Shown here: positions 42,513 to 49,130 of the stretch, piece after piece
Position numbering within the stretch: position 1 is the first letter of the stretch
Layout: every line of letters begins with the position of its first letter
NCBI GenBank assembly: GCA_949288955.1
Contig: CASEMS010000008.1
Span: forward strand, 1-49,130
DNA from: an uncultured Lentisphaeraceae bacterium
GTDB lineage: Bacteria; Verrucomicrobiota; Kiritimatiellia; RFP12; DVOR01
Direction of reading: 5' to 3'
Length of the DNA stretch: 49,130 nucleotides
The notes under the pieces: model-generated
What the model was told of the DNA's origin: nothing
Seen by the model: only the letters and a program-made list of their open reading frames with translations
Databases searched by the model: none
Program-made: the position numbers and the translations under genes

Positions 42513-43401
42513 ACGCCGCCGCCTCCGCCAACCGCGCGCACAGCTCTGGAAAGGGAAGGCCCGCGCGCGCCGCGGCCTCCGGCAGAAGGCTCCGCGCCGT
42601 ACACCCGGGCGCCGTGTTCACCTCCAAGACAAAGAGTTCCCCCTCCGGCGAGAGACGGAAATCCACGCGCACCGCTCCACGGCAACCCGTCGCCACATAG
42701 GCACGCTCGGCCAGACGCTGCGCCTCGCGCGTCAGCGCATCCTCATCCGGGAAGATGTGGCGCGAGCCCCCCTCCGCGTACTTCGCCTGCCAATCGTACC
42801 ATCCGCCTGGCGCGACGATCTCCAGCACCGGCAAGGCCTTGCCCATCAGCACCCCCACCGCCAGCTCACGCCCCGGCACATAACGCTCCACCAACGCCTC
42901 GCCGCGCACGTCCTGCGCCGCCGCCAAGCGCACCGCCTCGGCCCATTGCCCAGGCTCCGTCACCTTTGAGAGTCCGACGCTCGACCCATCGCGCGGCGGC
43001 TTGACCACCACCGGCAGGTCGAAGGGCGGCCGGAAGGCCGCGGCCTCGGCGCTCACCACCGCACCCTCCGGCGTCGGCACGCCCCCACGGCGGAAGGCCG
43101 CCTTCGCGGCGGGCTTATCCATGCAGAGGCGGCTGGCCGCCGCGCCAGGCCCGGTGTAGGGCAGACGCAGGGCGTCCAGATCCGCCTGGATGCCGCCGCC
43201 CTCGCCGTAGCCGCCATGCAGGGCGATGAAGACGGCGTCCACGTCGCGCGGCACCTCGTCCACGGCGTCTCGGGTCAGGCGCACCTCGATGGCCTCGCGC
43301 CCGGCCTGACGCAAGGCCTTGGCCACCGCCGCGCCCGAAAGCAGGGAAATGGAGGCCTCATGGCTTGTCCCGCCCATCACGACGGCGATACGCTTGCGCA
43401 T
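42502..43401 (-). CDS. ddl: D-alanine--D-alanine ligase
   Basis: A 299-residue ATP-grasp enzyme joining two D-alanines for peptidoglycan. Seen: VVMGGTSHEASISLLSG (N-terminal HE), ALHGGYGEGGGIQADLDALRLPYTG, MDKPAAKAAFRRGGVPTPEG, VVKPPRDGSSVGLSKV, ALVERYVPGRELAVGVL, and the metal site VLEVNTAPGCTARSLLPE. The length is typical of DdlB. It implies a peptidoglycan wall. In most bacteria murG, murC and murB precede ddl in this cluster; here a membrane-protein gene does. Confidence 0.95.
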   Translation of the reverse strand: MRKRIAVVMGGTSHEASISLLSGAAVAKALRQAGREAIEVRLTRDAVDEVPRDVDAVFIALHGGYGEGGGIQADLDALRLPYTGPGAAASRLCMDKPAAKAAFRRGGVPTPEGAVVSAEAAAFRPPFDLPVVVKPPRDGSSVGLSKVTEPGQWAEAVRLAAAQDVRGEALVERYVPGRELAVGVLMGKALPVLEIVAPGGWYDWQAKYAEGGSRHIFPDEDALTREAQRLAERAYVATGCRGAVRVDFRLSPEGELFVLEVNTAPGCTARSLLPEAAARAGLPFPELCARLAEAAAYGE

Positions 43402-43935
43402 TTAATGCAACTCCTTGATGAACAGCGAGCGGATCCAGGAATCCTCGCCCACCATTCCATTCTGAATCAACAGGCAGATGATTGTGACGCAAACCCCTGC
43501 GAGAAGCACCCCCGCCGCGTTGGCGAGATAGAAACGCCGCCGGTCAAAACCCAGCAGGAACGCCCCCACCGCGCCCGTCAACGCGCCCGTCCCAGGGAGC
43601 GGGATGCCGATGAAGACCGCCAACCCCCACTCGCCGTACTTCTCGATGGCAGGTTTCAGCTTCTCCTGCCGTTTCTCCACGTGCGGCCAGACCTTCGTTG
43701 CGAACCACGGCCACTTTCGCCGCAGCAACGCCAGGATAGGCAACAGAATCTCAAAGACCACGATGCCTTGCGCGATATTCGCCGCCACGCAGATGAGCAC
43801 CACCCACCACCAATCCATCGCCACCCCGAACATCTCCTTCAGCGCGAAGAAACCGATGGGGATGGAGGCGCGCAACTCCAAAAGCGGCAGGAAGGAAAAG
43901 AAAACGAGCGTGGCGATGGCCAAAAGCAGGTTCAT
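43402..43935 (-). CDS. COG2426-type small membrane export protein
   Basis: A 177-residue membrane protein with about five helices. LPLLELRASIPIGFFAL near the start, KYGEWGLAVFIGIPLPGTGALTGAVGAFLLGFDRRRFYLANAAGVLLAGV, and a C-terminal helix are the hallmarks of the putative small multidrug export family; the duplicated E-L-R / G-P-G-TG pattern also recalls DedA-like transporters. The substrate is unknown and the multidrug name is only a family label. The ATG at 43935 has GGAG at 6 bases. Its stop TAA abuts the ddl ATG. Confidence 0.85.
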   Translation of the reverse strand: MNLLLAIATLVFFSFLPLLELRASIPIGFFALKEMFGVAMDWWWVVLICVAANIAQGIVVFEILLPILALLRRKWPWFATKVWPHVEKRQEKLKPAIEKYGEWGLAVFIGIPLPGTGALTGAVGAFLLGFDRRRFYLANAAGVLLAGVCVTIICLLIQNGMVGEDSWIRSLFIKELH

Positions 43936-43945
43936 GCGATCTCCG

Positions 43946-44818
43946 TCAGTCCAAGGCGGGTTTCTCGAAAAGCCCCGTGCGCCACTCGCCAATGGTCAGG
44001 GCGCGCACCTCGCGCAGCCCCTGCGCCTCGAAGGCGGCGCGCACCTCCGGGTAAAGCGTCTCCAAAATGCCAGAGGCCACCACCGCGCCCCCCGGGAGCG
44101 CCGCACAGGCCACCTCCGCCGCGTGCGCGATGAGCACCGGCCCCAGAATATTCGCCAACACCACCGCCCCCTGATCCAGGTTCGCCGCCAAATCCCGCGC
44201 CTCAAAGGGGATACGCACATCGTTCAACGCCGCGTTCGCCCGCGCCACCTCCACCGCGTCGGGGTCGTAATCGAAACCCCGCACGTGCGTGAACCCCAGC
44301 TTCCACGCGGCGATGGCCAGAATGCCGCTCCCGCACCCCATGTCCAGCACCGGCCGCGACAAATCCCCCTGCGCCAACTCATCCAAGAACATCAGGCACG
44401 CCCGCGTGGTCGGATGCTTCCCCGTCCCAAAACTCATCCCTGGGTCCAACGTCACCACCGCCTCCCCGGGTTTGGCCTCATACGGTTCCCACGAAGGTCG
44501 GATCGTTACGCGCGGCGACACGTGCTCCACATGGAAGAAACGCTTCCACGCCTCCGACCAATCCGCCGCCGGCAAGGATTCCACCACCGGCTCCGGCGCG
44601 GCAATCCCAGCGAGCGCCACAGCCCCACGCAGCGCCTCCACCACCGCCGCCGCGCGCCCTGCCTCCTCCAGATAAACCTCCAACCGCGCCGTATGCGTCT
44701 CCATGTCCTCCCAAACTGTCGGCGTGAAGGCATCCGCGTCCAACAACTCCAACAGCACATCCGCCGCCTCCGGCGAAGGCAACGACAGCGAGATGACAGT
44801 GAGATCCGCGGCTTTCAT
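43946..44818 (-). CDS. prmA: Ribosomal protein L11 methyltransferase
   Basis: A 290-residue SAM-dependent enzyme that methylates ribosomal protein L11. The diagnostic LDPGMSFGTGKHPTTRACLMFLDE, then VLDMGCGSGILAIAAWKLGFTHVRGFDYDPDAVEVARANAALN and ANILGPVLI in place of the usual ANIL, are all in place, after an N-terminal substrate-binding domain (WSEAWKRFFHVEHV). It heads the minus-strand block that runs to the sulfatase at 32.3 kb, and its -10 box lies so close to the ATG that the transcript may be leaderless. Confidence 0.94.
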   Translation of the reverse strand: MKAADLTVISLSLPSPEAADVLLELLDADAFTPTVWEDMETHTARLEVYLEEAGRAAAVVEALRGAVALAGIAAPEPVVESLPAADWSEAWKRFFHVEHVSPRVTIRPSWEPYEAKPGEAVVTLDPGMSFGTGKHPTTRACLMFLDELAQGDLSRPVLDMGCGSGILAIAAWKLGFTHVRGFDYDPDAVEVARANAALNDVRIPFEARDLAANLDQGAVVLANILGPVLIAHAAEVACAALPGGAVVASGILETLYPEVRAAFEAQGLREVRALTIGEWRTGLFEKPALD

Positions 44819-44826
44819 TGCTTGCC

Positions 44827-44835
44827 ATTATACCA
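44827..44835 (-). promoter_or_regulatory. Extended -10 promoter of prmA with almost no leader
   Basis: TGGTATAAT on the minus strand: a perfect -10 with the TGn extension, no -35. Only 8 bases (GGCAAGCA) separate it from the ATG and they contain no ribosome site. Confidence 0.65.
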
Positions 44836-44942
44836 AATCCGAGCCATCGCCGCCGCGGCGAGCAAGAGGCTGGCACAGCGGGGGCAGCACTCCCAATCGC
44901 CTTTCGTCGCACGTGTTTCGCAAGGGCGACTCAGGCACGGAC

Positions 44943-45790
44943 TCAGCGGCGCGTGCTACCGGATTCTTGGCAATGCGCGAGTTCGGCACGGAGTGCGGCG
45001 ACGACGTCGGGGTGCGTCTCGTGGAGGTCGGTGCTCTCGCCAGGGGCGGTTGCGACGTCGTAAAGTTGGACGTCGGGAAGCGTCTTGGGGTCTTTCCCGT
45101 CGTAAGGGCAGACCCATCCGCCGTTGCCCTTGCACAGTTCCAGCTTCCATTTGCCCTTGGTGATGCCGAGCGAGCCGTTGCTCGCTTGGTGGATGATGAC
45201 GGGGTGGAGCGGCTTGGGGTAGGGGCGTCCCAAGAGTAGGGGGAGGTTGCTGATGCTGTCCTCCCCCGCGTCGTCGGGAAGCGGCGCGCCCACCAATTCG
45301 GCGCAGGTGGCCAGCAGGTCAGTGAGCGAGACACGTTCGTCGCAGGGTGCCGTGAAGCGACGCCCCTCGATCCACCCATAGGGCGGCATGTCCATCGAGG
45401 CGGCCGTGCCGAAAAAGAGGTCGAACCCATGATCGAGCGGCGAGTCCGTCAACGGCTTGTCCCAGGCAATGTTCGTGGGGCGCGCGCGGTGCGAGGGTGC
45501 CTTGCCGTCCGTCGTCGCGAAGGTCAGCCCCAGGTGCCACTTGCCGAACATGGCCGTGTCGTAACCATGTGCCTTGAGCAACTGCGGCACGGTCAGGCGG
45601 TCGCGCGGGATGAGCGGCGGGTCGAACCCCCGGAGCACGTCGCGCCTCAGGCGCGTCCGCCAAATCCCATGTCATCGGCCAGGATATAGACAATGTTCGG
45701 CAACTTCGGCCGCCCTGCCTGCGTGCCACCCCCAGTGGCGAGCCCCGCCACCGTGCACCCCAACAAACCCAGAAACGCCCGTCTCGTCAT
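44943..45790 (-). pseudogene. Sulfatase pseudogene with two internal deletions
   Basis: A decayed paralogue of the sulfatase at 32271-33740. The N-terminal piece MTRRAFLGLLGCTVAGLATGG to ILADDMGF (from 45790) is joined near 45660-45667 to sequence matching residue 92 onwards of the paralogue, out of frame; about 50 residues including the formylglycine cysteine are lost. The second deletion, near 45340, joins RRFTAPC to DERVSLTDLL in frame and removes the equivalent of residues 199-357, including the DNG metal motif. A 231-residue frame (44943-45638) is still open, but the product could not be a sulfatase. The promoter and the GAAGGAAGG ribosome site are intact, so inactivation looks recent. 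Confidence 0.9.
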
Positions 45791-45821
45791 GACGAACCTT
45801 CCTTCGCCGGACAATGAGTCC

Positions 45822-45850
45822 ATCATACCGCTTTTGTCCCCCCTCTGCAA
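45822..45850 (-). promoter_or_regulatory. Promoter of the sulfatase pseudogene
   Basis: TTGCAG (45845-45850), 17 bp, TATGAT (45822-45827) on the minus strand, followed by GAAGGAAGG before the ATG at 45790. Confidence 0.65.
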
Positions 45851-46094
45851 AACCACATTAGCATTTGCGCCGCTGAAGGATAATATCCCCGGCGGCGATC
45901 GCGTCAAGAAGTTGGGAGATTGAAGGCTCGCCAAGCGACTTCGCGTGCAGGTACGGACTCTCCAAGAACAGGATGGGGCACGAGCTGAAGCGCGGGTTCG
46001 TCGGCGTCCGGTTGCAAGACAAAGTCACGGATGCGCGGTTCCGGTGAGGTGGGCGTGGTTGGGGTGTTCGGAGGCTTGGCGGCTCGCCCGATGT

Positions 46095-46155
46095 GGATCA
46101 GCGGCTGATCGACCTCGGATCGGGGGCTGATCCACTTTGGATCGGGGGCTGATCC
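46095..46155. repeat. 22-bp palindromic array, three units
   Basis: GGATCAGCGGCTGATCG at 46095-46111, then GGATCGGGGGCTGATCC at 46117-46133 and 46139-46155. These are the most complete palindromes in the window, with two GATC sites per unit. TTATTGACAGG follows, as TTGTCGACAGG follows the array at 3.6 kb. Confidence 0.9.
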
Positions 46156-46201
46156 AAAGTTATTGACAGGCGGTGTTGAATCGTGGGGGGCGTGGATGGA
46201 C

Positions 46202-46243
46202 AAAAAAAGCCCCCGATCTCGTGAAGAGGTCGGGGGCTTTTTC
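46202..46243. terminator. Bidirectional terminator next to the array
   Basis: AAAGCCCCCGA(T)CTC, GTGAA loop, GAG(G)TCGGGGGCTTT with A- and T-runs on both sides. On the minus strand it follows a short broken reading frame, see 46258-46530. Confidence 0.88.
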
Positions 46244-46257
46244 ATGGGATCGTGCCG

Positions 46258-46530
46258 GGCTGTCTGTCAGAGGCGGAGGGTGGCGAAGAGGTCGGTGGCG
46301 ATGAGGGATTCCTCGCCGTGGGCGGAGACGTCAACGCCGTCACCCAGTGGAAGGAAAACGCTGAGGCGCGCATCGTTGACCGCAACGACGTCGCCGCCAT
46401 GCGGATCGGCATCAACATGACCTCCGAGTGGGGCTGGATTTCGCGGCGAACGACAAGAGCGCGGGGCAACTCACGCGCGTCCTACAATCCAGCGGACTCA
46501 AAGACGTGCAGGTCCGCGAGGCCACCTCCG
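46258..46530. pseudogene. Scrambled remnants of two genes
   Basis: On the minus strand the DNA just ahead of the terminator reads as a GC3-rich protein end (VSAHGEESLIATDLFATLRL, then stop at about 46267). From about 46335 rightwards coding character switches to the plus strand: VTQWKENAEARIVDRNDVAA followed, after a frameshift near 46435, by GLDFAANDKSAGQLTRVLQS. Neither piece has a start or a recognisable family. The rest of the gap 45791-46710 (920 bp) holds the pseudogene promoter, the array and the terminator, and otherwise nothing I can name; 46530-46710 has lower GC than its surroundings. Confidence 0.45.
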
Positions 46531-46710
46531 CACCAACGAAGTTAGCCCTGTTGTCTTCTTATGCGTCAAATGTAATCGTCGCGGCCAATCACCAGACTAT
46601 TCACTGGAGTCCGGGAGAATCCTTGTTCGCCTTTGGCCGGCGATGGGTCAAATGAATTCGCTCTGCCTTCACGCTGTCTTGAGTGTCGCCACCGGACATT
46701 GCGAGCGCGT

Positions 46711-48771
46711 CTACGCCAAGTCCATCAATAGTTCCGAAGGCGTGCCAACGGCTGTGACCAACAGCGCGTCCCGAGCTCGCGTACACGCCACATAGAGCAA
46801 ATTGCGCTCGGTTTCATACACCTCCTTCATCCCGGAGATGAACCCGGCCTCCGCCAACCGCGCCGGCGAGGGGACAATCGCGCTGTCGCACGCGATGACC
46901 GCCACCGCGCGATATTCCAACCCTTTTGCCTCCTCCATCGTCCCCAGGCGAATCACCGTGCAACCCTTGGCCAACGTGTCACGGTAGCCGGAGGCACGAA
47001 TAGCCGCCAACGCACGAGGGCGCTGCGCCTCGTCGCGGAAGAAGATGGCGATTTCCGTGGGTTGTGTCCCTGACTGGCGCAAATTGTCCAACCACGCGGC
47101 GACGCCGTCCCACTCCTCCTCCAACGTCTTGTAGGTTCGTACTTCAGGTTTGCAACCGTGGAGCAGGGAAATCGTGCCGCGGCGATCTTGGATGTCCCCA
47201 TCCACGTCTTCACACACCTCGTCCAACAGTTTGTCCGCCATCCGACGGATTTCCTGCGTTGTCCGATAATTCACCTTCAGCACGCGGCTTCGTCCTTGGA
47301 GCGCGATGCCGGCCTCCTTCCACGAGAAGGGATACCGCTTGATGCGCTGCCCCAAGTCCCCCGCGAAGAAGAGACAATCCGGCCGCTGCGCATACGCGGC
47401 GAGAAACGCCAGTTCGATTTCCCCCAAGTCCTGGGACTCGTCGACGATGACGTGGTCATACGCCCGGCATTTCTCGGGATGGGCACTCAACCACTCGGCC
47501 AACGCGCCAAAGAGCATCCCCTTGCTCACCGCCCGCTGCGCCACGAATGCCGCGCGCACTTTTTCGAAGACCGTCCACAACATTCTGCGCCGTTCCTCCG
47601 CCAAACGCCGCGTGACGTTGCGCCGCTTCGCATCCCGATAAGCCTCCCACGTGCACAGATTGCGCACATCCACAATACGTTCCCACTCCGAGCAGACGAA
47701 TTGTACCGAGAGATCCCTTGGCAACAACGCGCAATTGGCCTCGACCGTCTGACGGACGAACGCGGCTTCGTCGTCCGCATCCCCCACCAACGTGGGGAAA
47801 TGACCATAAACAGACTTGTAGAGTTCCGTCGCAAAGCCCAATAGCGACTCCACGTTGCTCCGCTCCAACAAGTCCGGCTTGCGCAAGAGATGACCGCGAC
47901 GGAGGTTCAGATCGGCAGCCAGGTTCTCGGAATAGGTTGTAATCAGGACAGTTCGCTCCGGATGTGTCTCCAGCAAATGCTTCGCGTGGTGCAGCGCCAC
48001 CACCGTCTTGCCCGAGCCCGCACTCCCTGAGACCCGCGCGGGGCCGGCGTAGTCGCGATAGGCCACCTTGCGCTGCTCCGGGTGCAGGAAGACCGTCCAC
48101 GCTTCCCAACCGCTCTCCAACGCCTGACGGACAATCGTATCGTCCGTGACCGTCCAGAAGGCGCGCCTCGCATCCGCCGTCTCATAGCCCGAGATGCCTG
48201 GCTCGACGGGCCGAGCCTCGGGTCGTTCTCCGATGGCAATCTTCAGCGCGGCCTCGGCGGCCTCCGGTGGCAAATGCTCCGCCACCGCCATCAACGCGTC
48301 CTCGTCCGCGGCTCCCAAGACGGCCTCGACCCAATCCGGTGGAATGCCGAACGACAGCAACGCCTCCCCGTCCAAACCCAACGCCCGCGCCGGCGAAGGT
48401 TTCGCCGGCCGCGCCGCAGCACGTGGAGGCTCCGGCTCTCCTACCACCTCGGGGAGCTCCACCAACTGCATCGTGCCCGTCACGGGGTGTTGCGACAAGC
48501 GGTGCCGCCGCGCCCAAGTATACGCGTCGTCATGATGGCCCACATGCACCAACGTCAGCACACCCTTGCCATCGCGTTGGAGAATGATCCGCAAATCTCC
48601 GCCCACCCGCGCCGACCAAAAGTCGCACGCCTCCACCCGATGCAGATGGAAGACCGGGTTCGTCGGGTCATTGTTCAGCCGCAACACCACATCCGCCACC
48701 TTGGCGGCCTCCTTGCCGTCCAACGCCCGCCGCGCCTTCTCAAAACTCCCCGAAAGCCGAATGCCCGCCAT
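46711..48771 (-). CDS. RelE-like domain fused to a UvrD/Rep-type superfamily 1 helicase
   Basis: A 686-residue protein. Residues ~1-90 (GSFEKARRALDGKEAAKVADVVLRL, RVEACDFWSARVGGDLRIILQRDGKGVLTLVHVGHHDDAYTWARRH) read as a RelE/ParE-toxin fold. After a linker comes an SF1 helicase: Walker A GSAGSGKTVVALHHAKHLL near 248, Walker B DESQDLGEIELAF near 444, LGQRIKRYPFSW, VNYRTTQEIRRMAD, and motif VI LLYVACTRARDALLVT. It should move on or unwind DNA with ATP. The ATG at 48771 is preferred over the GTG at 48777 because GAGGGG lies 6 bases upstream; either start overlaps or abuts the methyltransferase stop. The pairing suggests a restriction or defence function, but this is inference. Confidence 0.88.
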   Translation of the reverse strand: MAGIRLSGSFEKARRALDGKEAAKVADVVLRLNNDPTNPVFHLHRVEACDFWSARVGGDLRIILQRDGKGVLTLVHVGHHDDAYTWARRHRLSQHPVTGTMQLVELPEVVGEPEPPRAAARPAKPSPARALGLDGEALLSFGIPPDWVEAVLGAADEDALMAVAEHLPPEAAEAALKIAIGERPEARPVEPGISGYETADARRAFWTVTDDTIVRQALESGWEAWTVFLHPEQRKVAYRDYAGPARVSGSAGSGKTVVALHHAKHLLETHPERTVLITTYSENLAADLNLRRGHLLRKPDLLERSNVESLLGFATELYKSVYGHFPTLVGDADDEAAFVRQTVEANCALLPRDLSVQFVCSEWERIVDVRNLCTWEAYRDAKRRNVTRRLAEERRRMLWTVFEKVRAAFVAQRAVSKGMLFGALAEWLSAHPEKCRAYDHVIVDESQDLGEIELAFLAAYAQRPDCLFFAGDLGQRIKRYPFSWKEAGIALQGRSRVLKVNYRTTQEIRRMADKLLDEVCEDVDGDIQDRRGTISLLHGCKPEVRTYKTLEEEWDGVAAWLDNLRQSGTQPTEIAIFFRDEAQRPRALAAIRASGYRDTLAKGCTVIRLGTMEEAKGLEYRAVAVIACDSAIVPSPARLAEAGFISGMKEVYETERNLLYVACTRARDALLVTAVGTPSELLMDLA

Positions 48772-48781
48772 ATGCACCCCC

Positions 48782-49130
48782 TCAGCGGTTGGTGAGGTCG
48801 TAGATTTTCATGACTTCGTCGCCGAAGTGGTTGATAACCTTGACGGCGATTTTGTTGGAGTCGGGGCGGGGGAAGGGATGGGAGAGCGTGCCGGCGGCGG
48901 CCGCCCACTCCTCTGCGTCGATGTCATTGCTGAGCAACGCCTTGAGTGACTTGTAGAGCGTGGGGTTGTCCGGGAAGAAGACCTGCCTGGCCACGAAGCA
49001 TTGCTCGTTGTAATCCGTGTCCACCATCCAGCAATCGATGTCGTCGACCTCGCCGCTGCGCACCGTGTTCAGCTTGGGCACGTAGACATCCACGCCGTTG
49101 AGGCGCACGCGGAAGTCTCCCCCCTCGCGC
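48782..49130 (-). CDS. C-terminal end of a site-specific DNA methyltransferase (5' part outside window)
   Basis: An open minus-strand frame enters from the right edge and stops at 48782. The visible ~115 residues (GDFRVRLNGVDVYVPKLNTVRSGEVDDIDCWMVDTDYNEQCFVARQVFFPDNP, then RPDSNKIAVKVINHFGDEVMKIYDL) resemble, from memory, the ends of large type III-like adenine-specific methyltransferases. The catalytic motifs would lie outside the window and cannot be checked. The GTG at 49108 is internal, not a start. It is directly followed by the helicase gene, so the two are probably co-expressed. Confidence 0.6.
   Translation of the reverse strand, partial: REGGDFRVRLNGVDVYVPKLNTVRSGEVDDIDCWMVDTDYNEQCFVARQVFFPDNPTLYKSLKALLSNDIDAEEWAAAAGTLSHPFPRPDSNKIAVKVINHFGDEVMKIYDLTNR

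Noticed and set aside
44943-45638. A functional short sulfatase
   Set aside because: It lacks the formylglycine cysteine and the DNG metal motif, and its 5' part is separated by a frameshift.

Overview
The window is a GC-rich, gene-dense bacterial chromosome segment, probably from the Planctomycetes-Verrucomicrobia-Chlamydiae group and closest in character to Kiritimatiellota or Lentisphaerota. This is an inference from content: secreted formylglycine sulfatases with twin-arginine leaders, a PEP-CTERM protein, a very divergent FtsZ behind FtsA in a reduced dcw cluster, GTP-dependent PEP carboxykinase, and a trypanosomatid/plant-like phosphofructokinase. No rRNA or tRNA gene was seen.

Layout. 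1-2.2 kb: end of a repeat protein, xseB and a sulfatase (+). 2.2-3.4 kb: iron alcohol dehydrogenase (-). 3.7-7.7 kb: PEP-CTERM protein, a second sulfatase and a secreted protein (+), probably a sulfated-glycan locus. 7.8-13.8 kb: minus-strand run of TPR lipoprotein, ahbC-like radical SAM enzyme, cvpA, dnaG and an Rsm22-like methyltransferase. 14-15.4 kb: pfk (+). 15.6-22.2 kb: FtsB/DivIC-like protein, lpxI, PH-domain protein and a giant alpha-2-macroglobulin (-). 22.3-22.8 kb: duplicated hairpin element. 22.8-24.7 kb: pckG (-). 25-28.2 kb: cca/pcnB and an oversized MalG-type permease (+). 28.3-32 kb: sdaA, a DUF58 gene, a GxxExxY gene inside inverted repeats, and moxR (-). 32.3-44.8 kb: a continuous minus-strand block running prmA, small-export protein, ddl, ftsQ, ftsA, ftsZ, lipoprotein, GH3 glucosidase, dtd, recJ, SPFH protein and a third sulfatase. 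44.9-46.7 kb: a doubly deleted sulfatase pseudogene and scrambled DNA. 46.7-49.1 kb: a RelE-like/UvrD-like helicase behind the end of a DNA methyltransferase gene, possibly a defence locus.

Three non-coding patterns stand out. First, at six intergenic sites there are arrays of a 22-bp unit, about 26 units in all. In the best copies the unit is a near-palindrome of the form GGATCrGCsGCyGATCC followed by 5 bp. Second, the GxxExxY gene at 30.5-30.9 kb lies between two inverted ~88-bp copies of a palindromic element; the stems of the two copies differ by compensatory changes, and the cassette separates moxR from its usual DUF58 partner. Third, a ~165-bp chain of hairpins is tandemly duplicated at 22.3-22.7 kb and runs directly into the 22-bp array. 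Many terminators share one AAAAAGCCCCCG-type layout and lie next to the arrays.

All functional calls come from reading sequence motifs. No database search or structure prediction was run.
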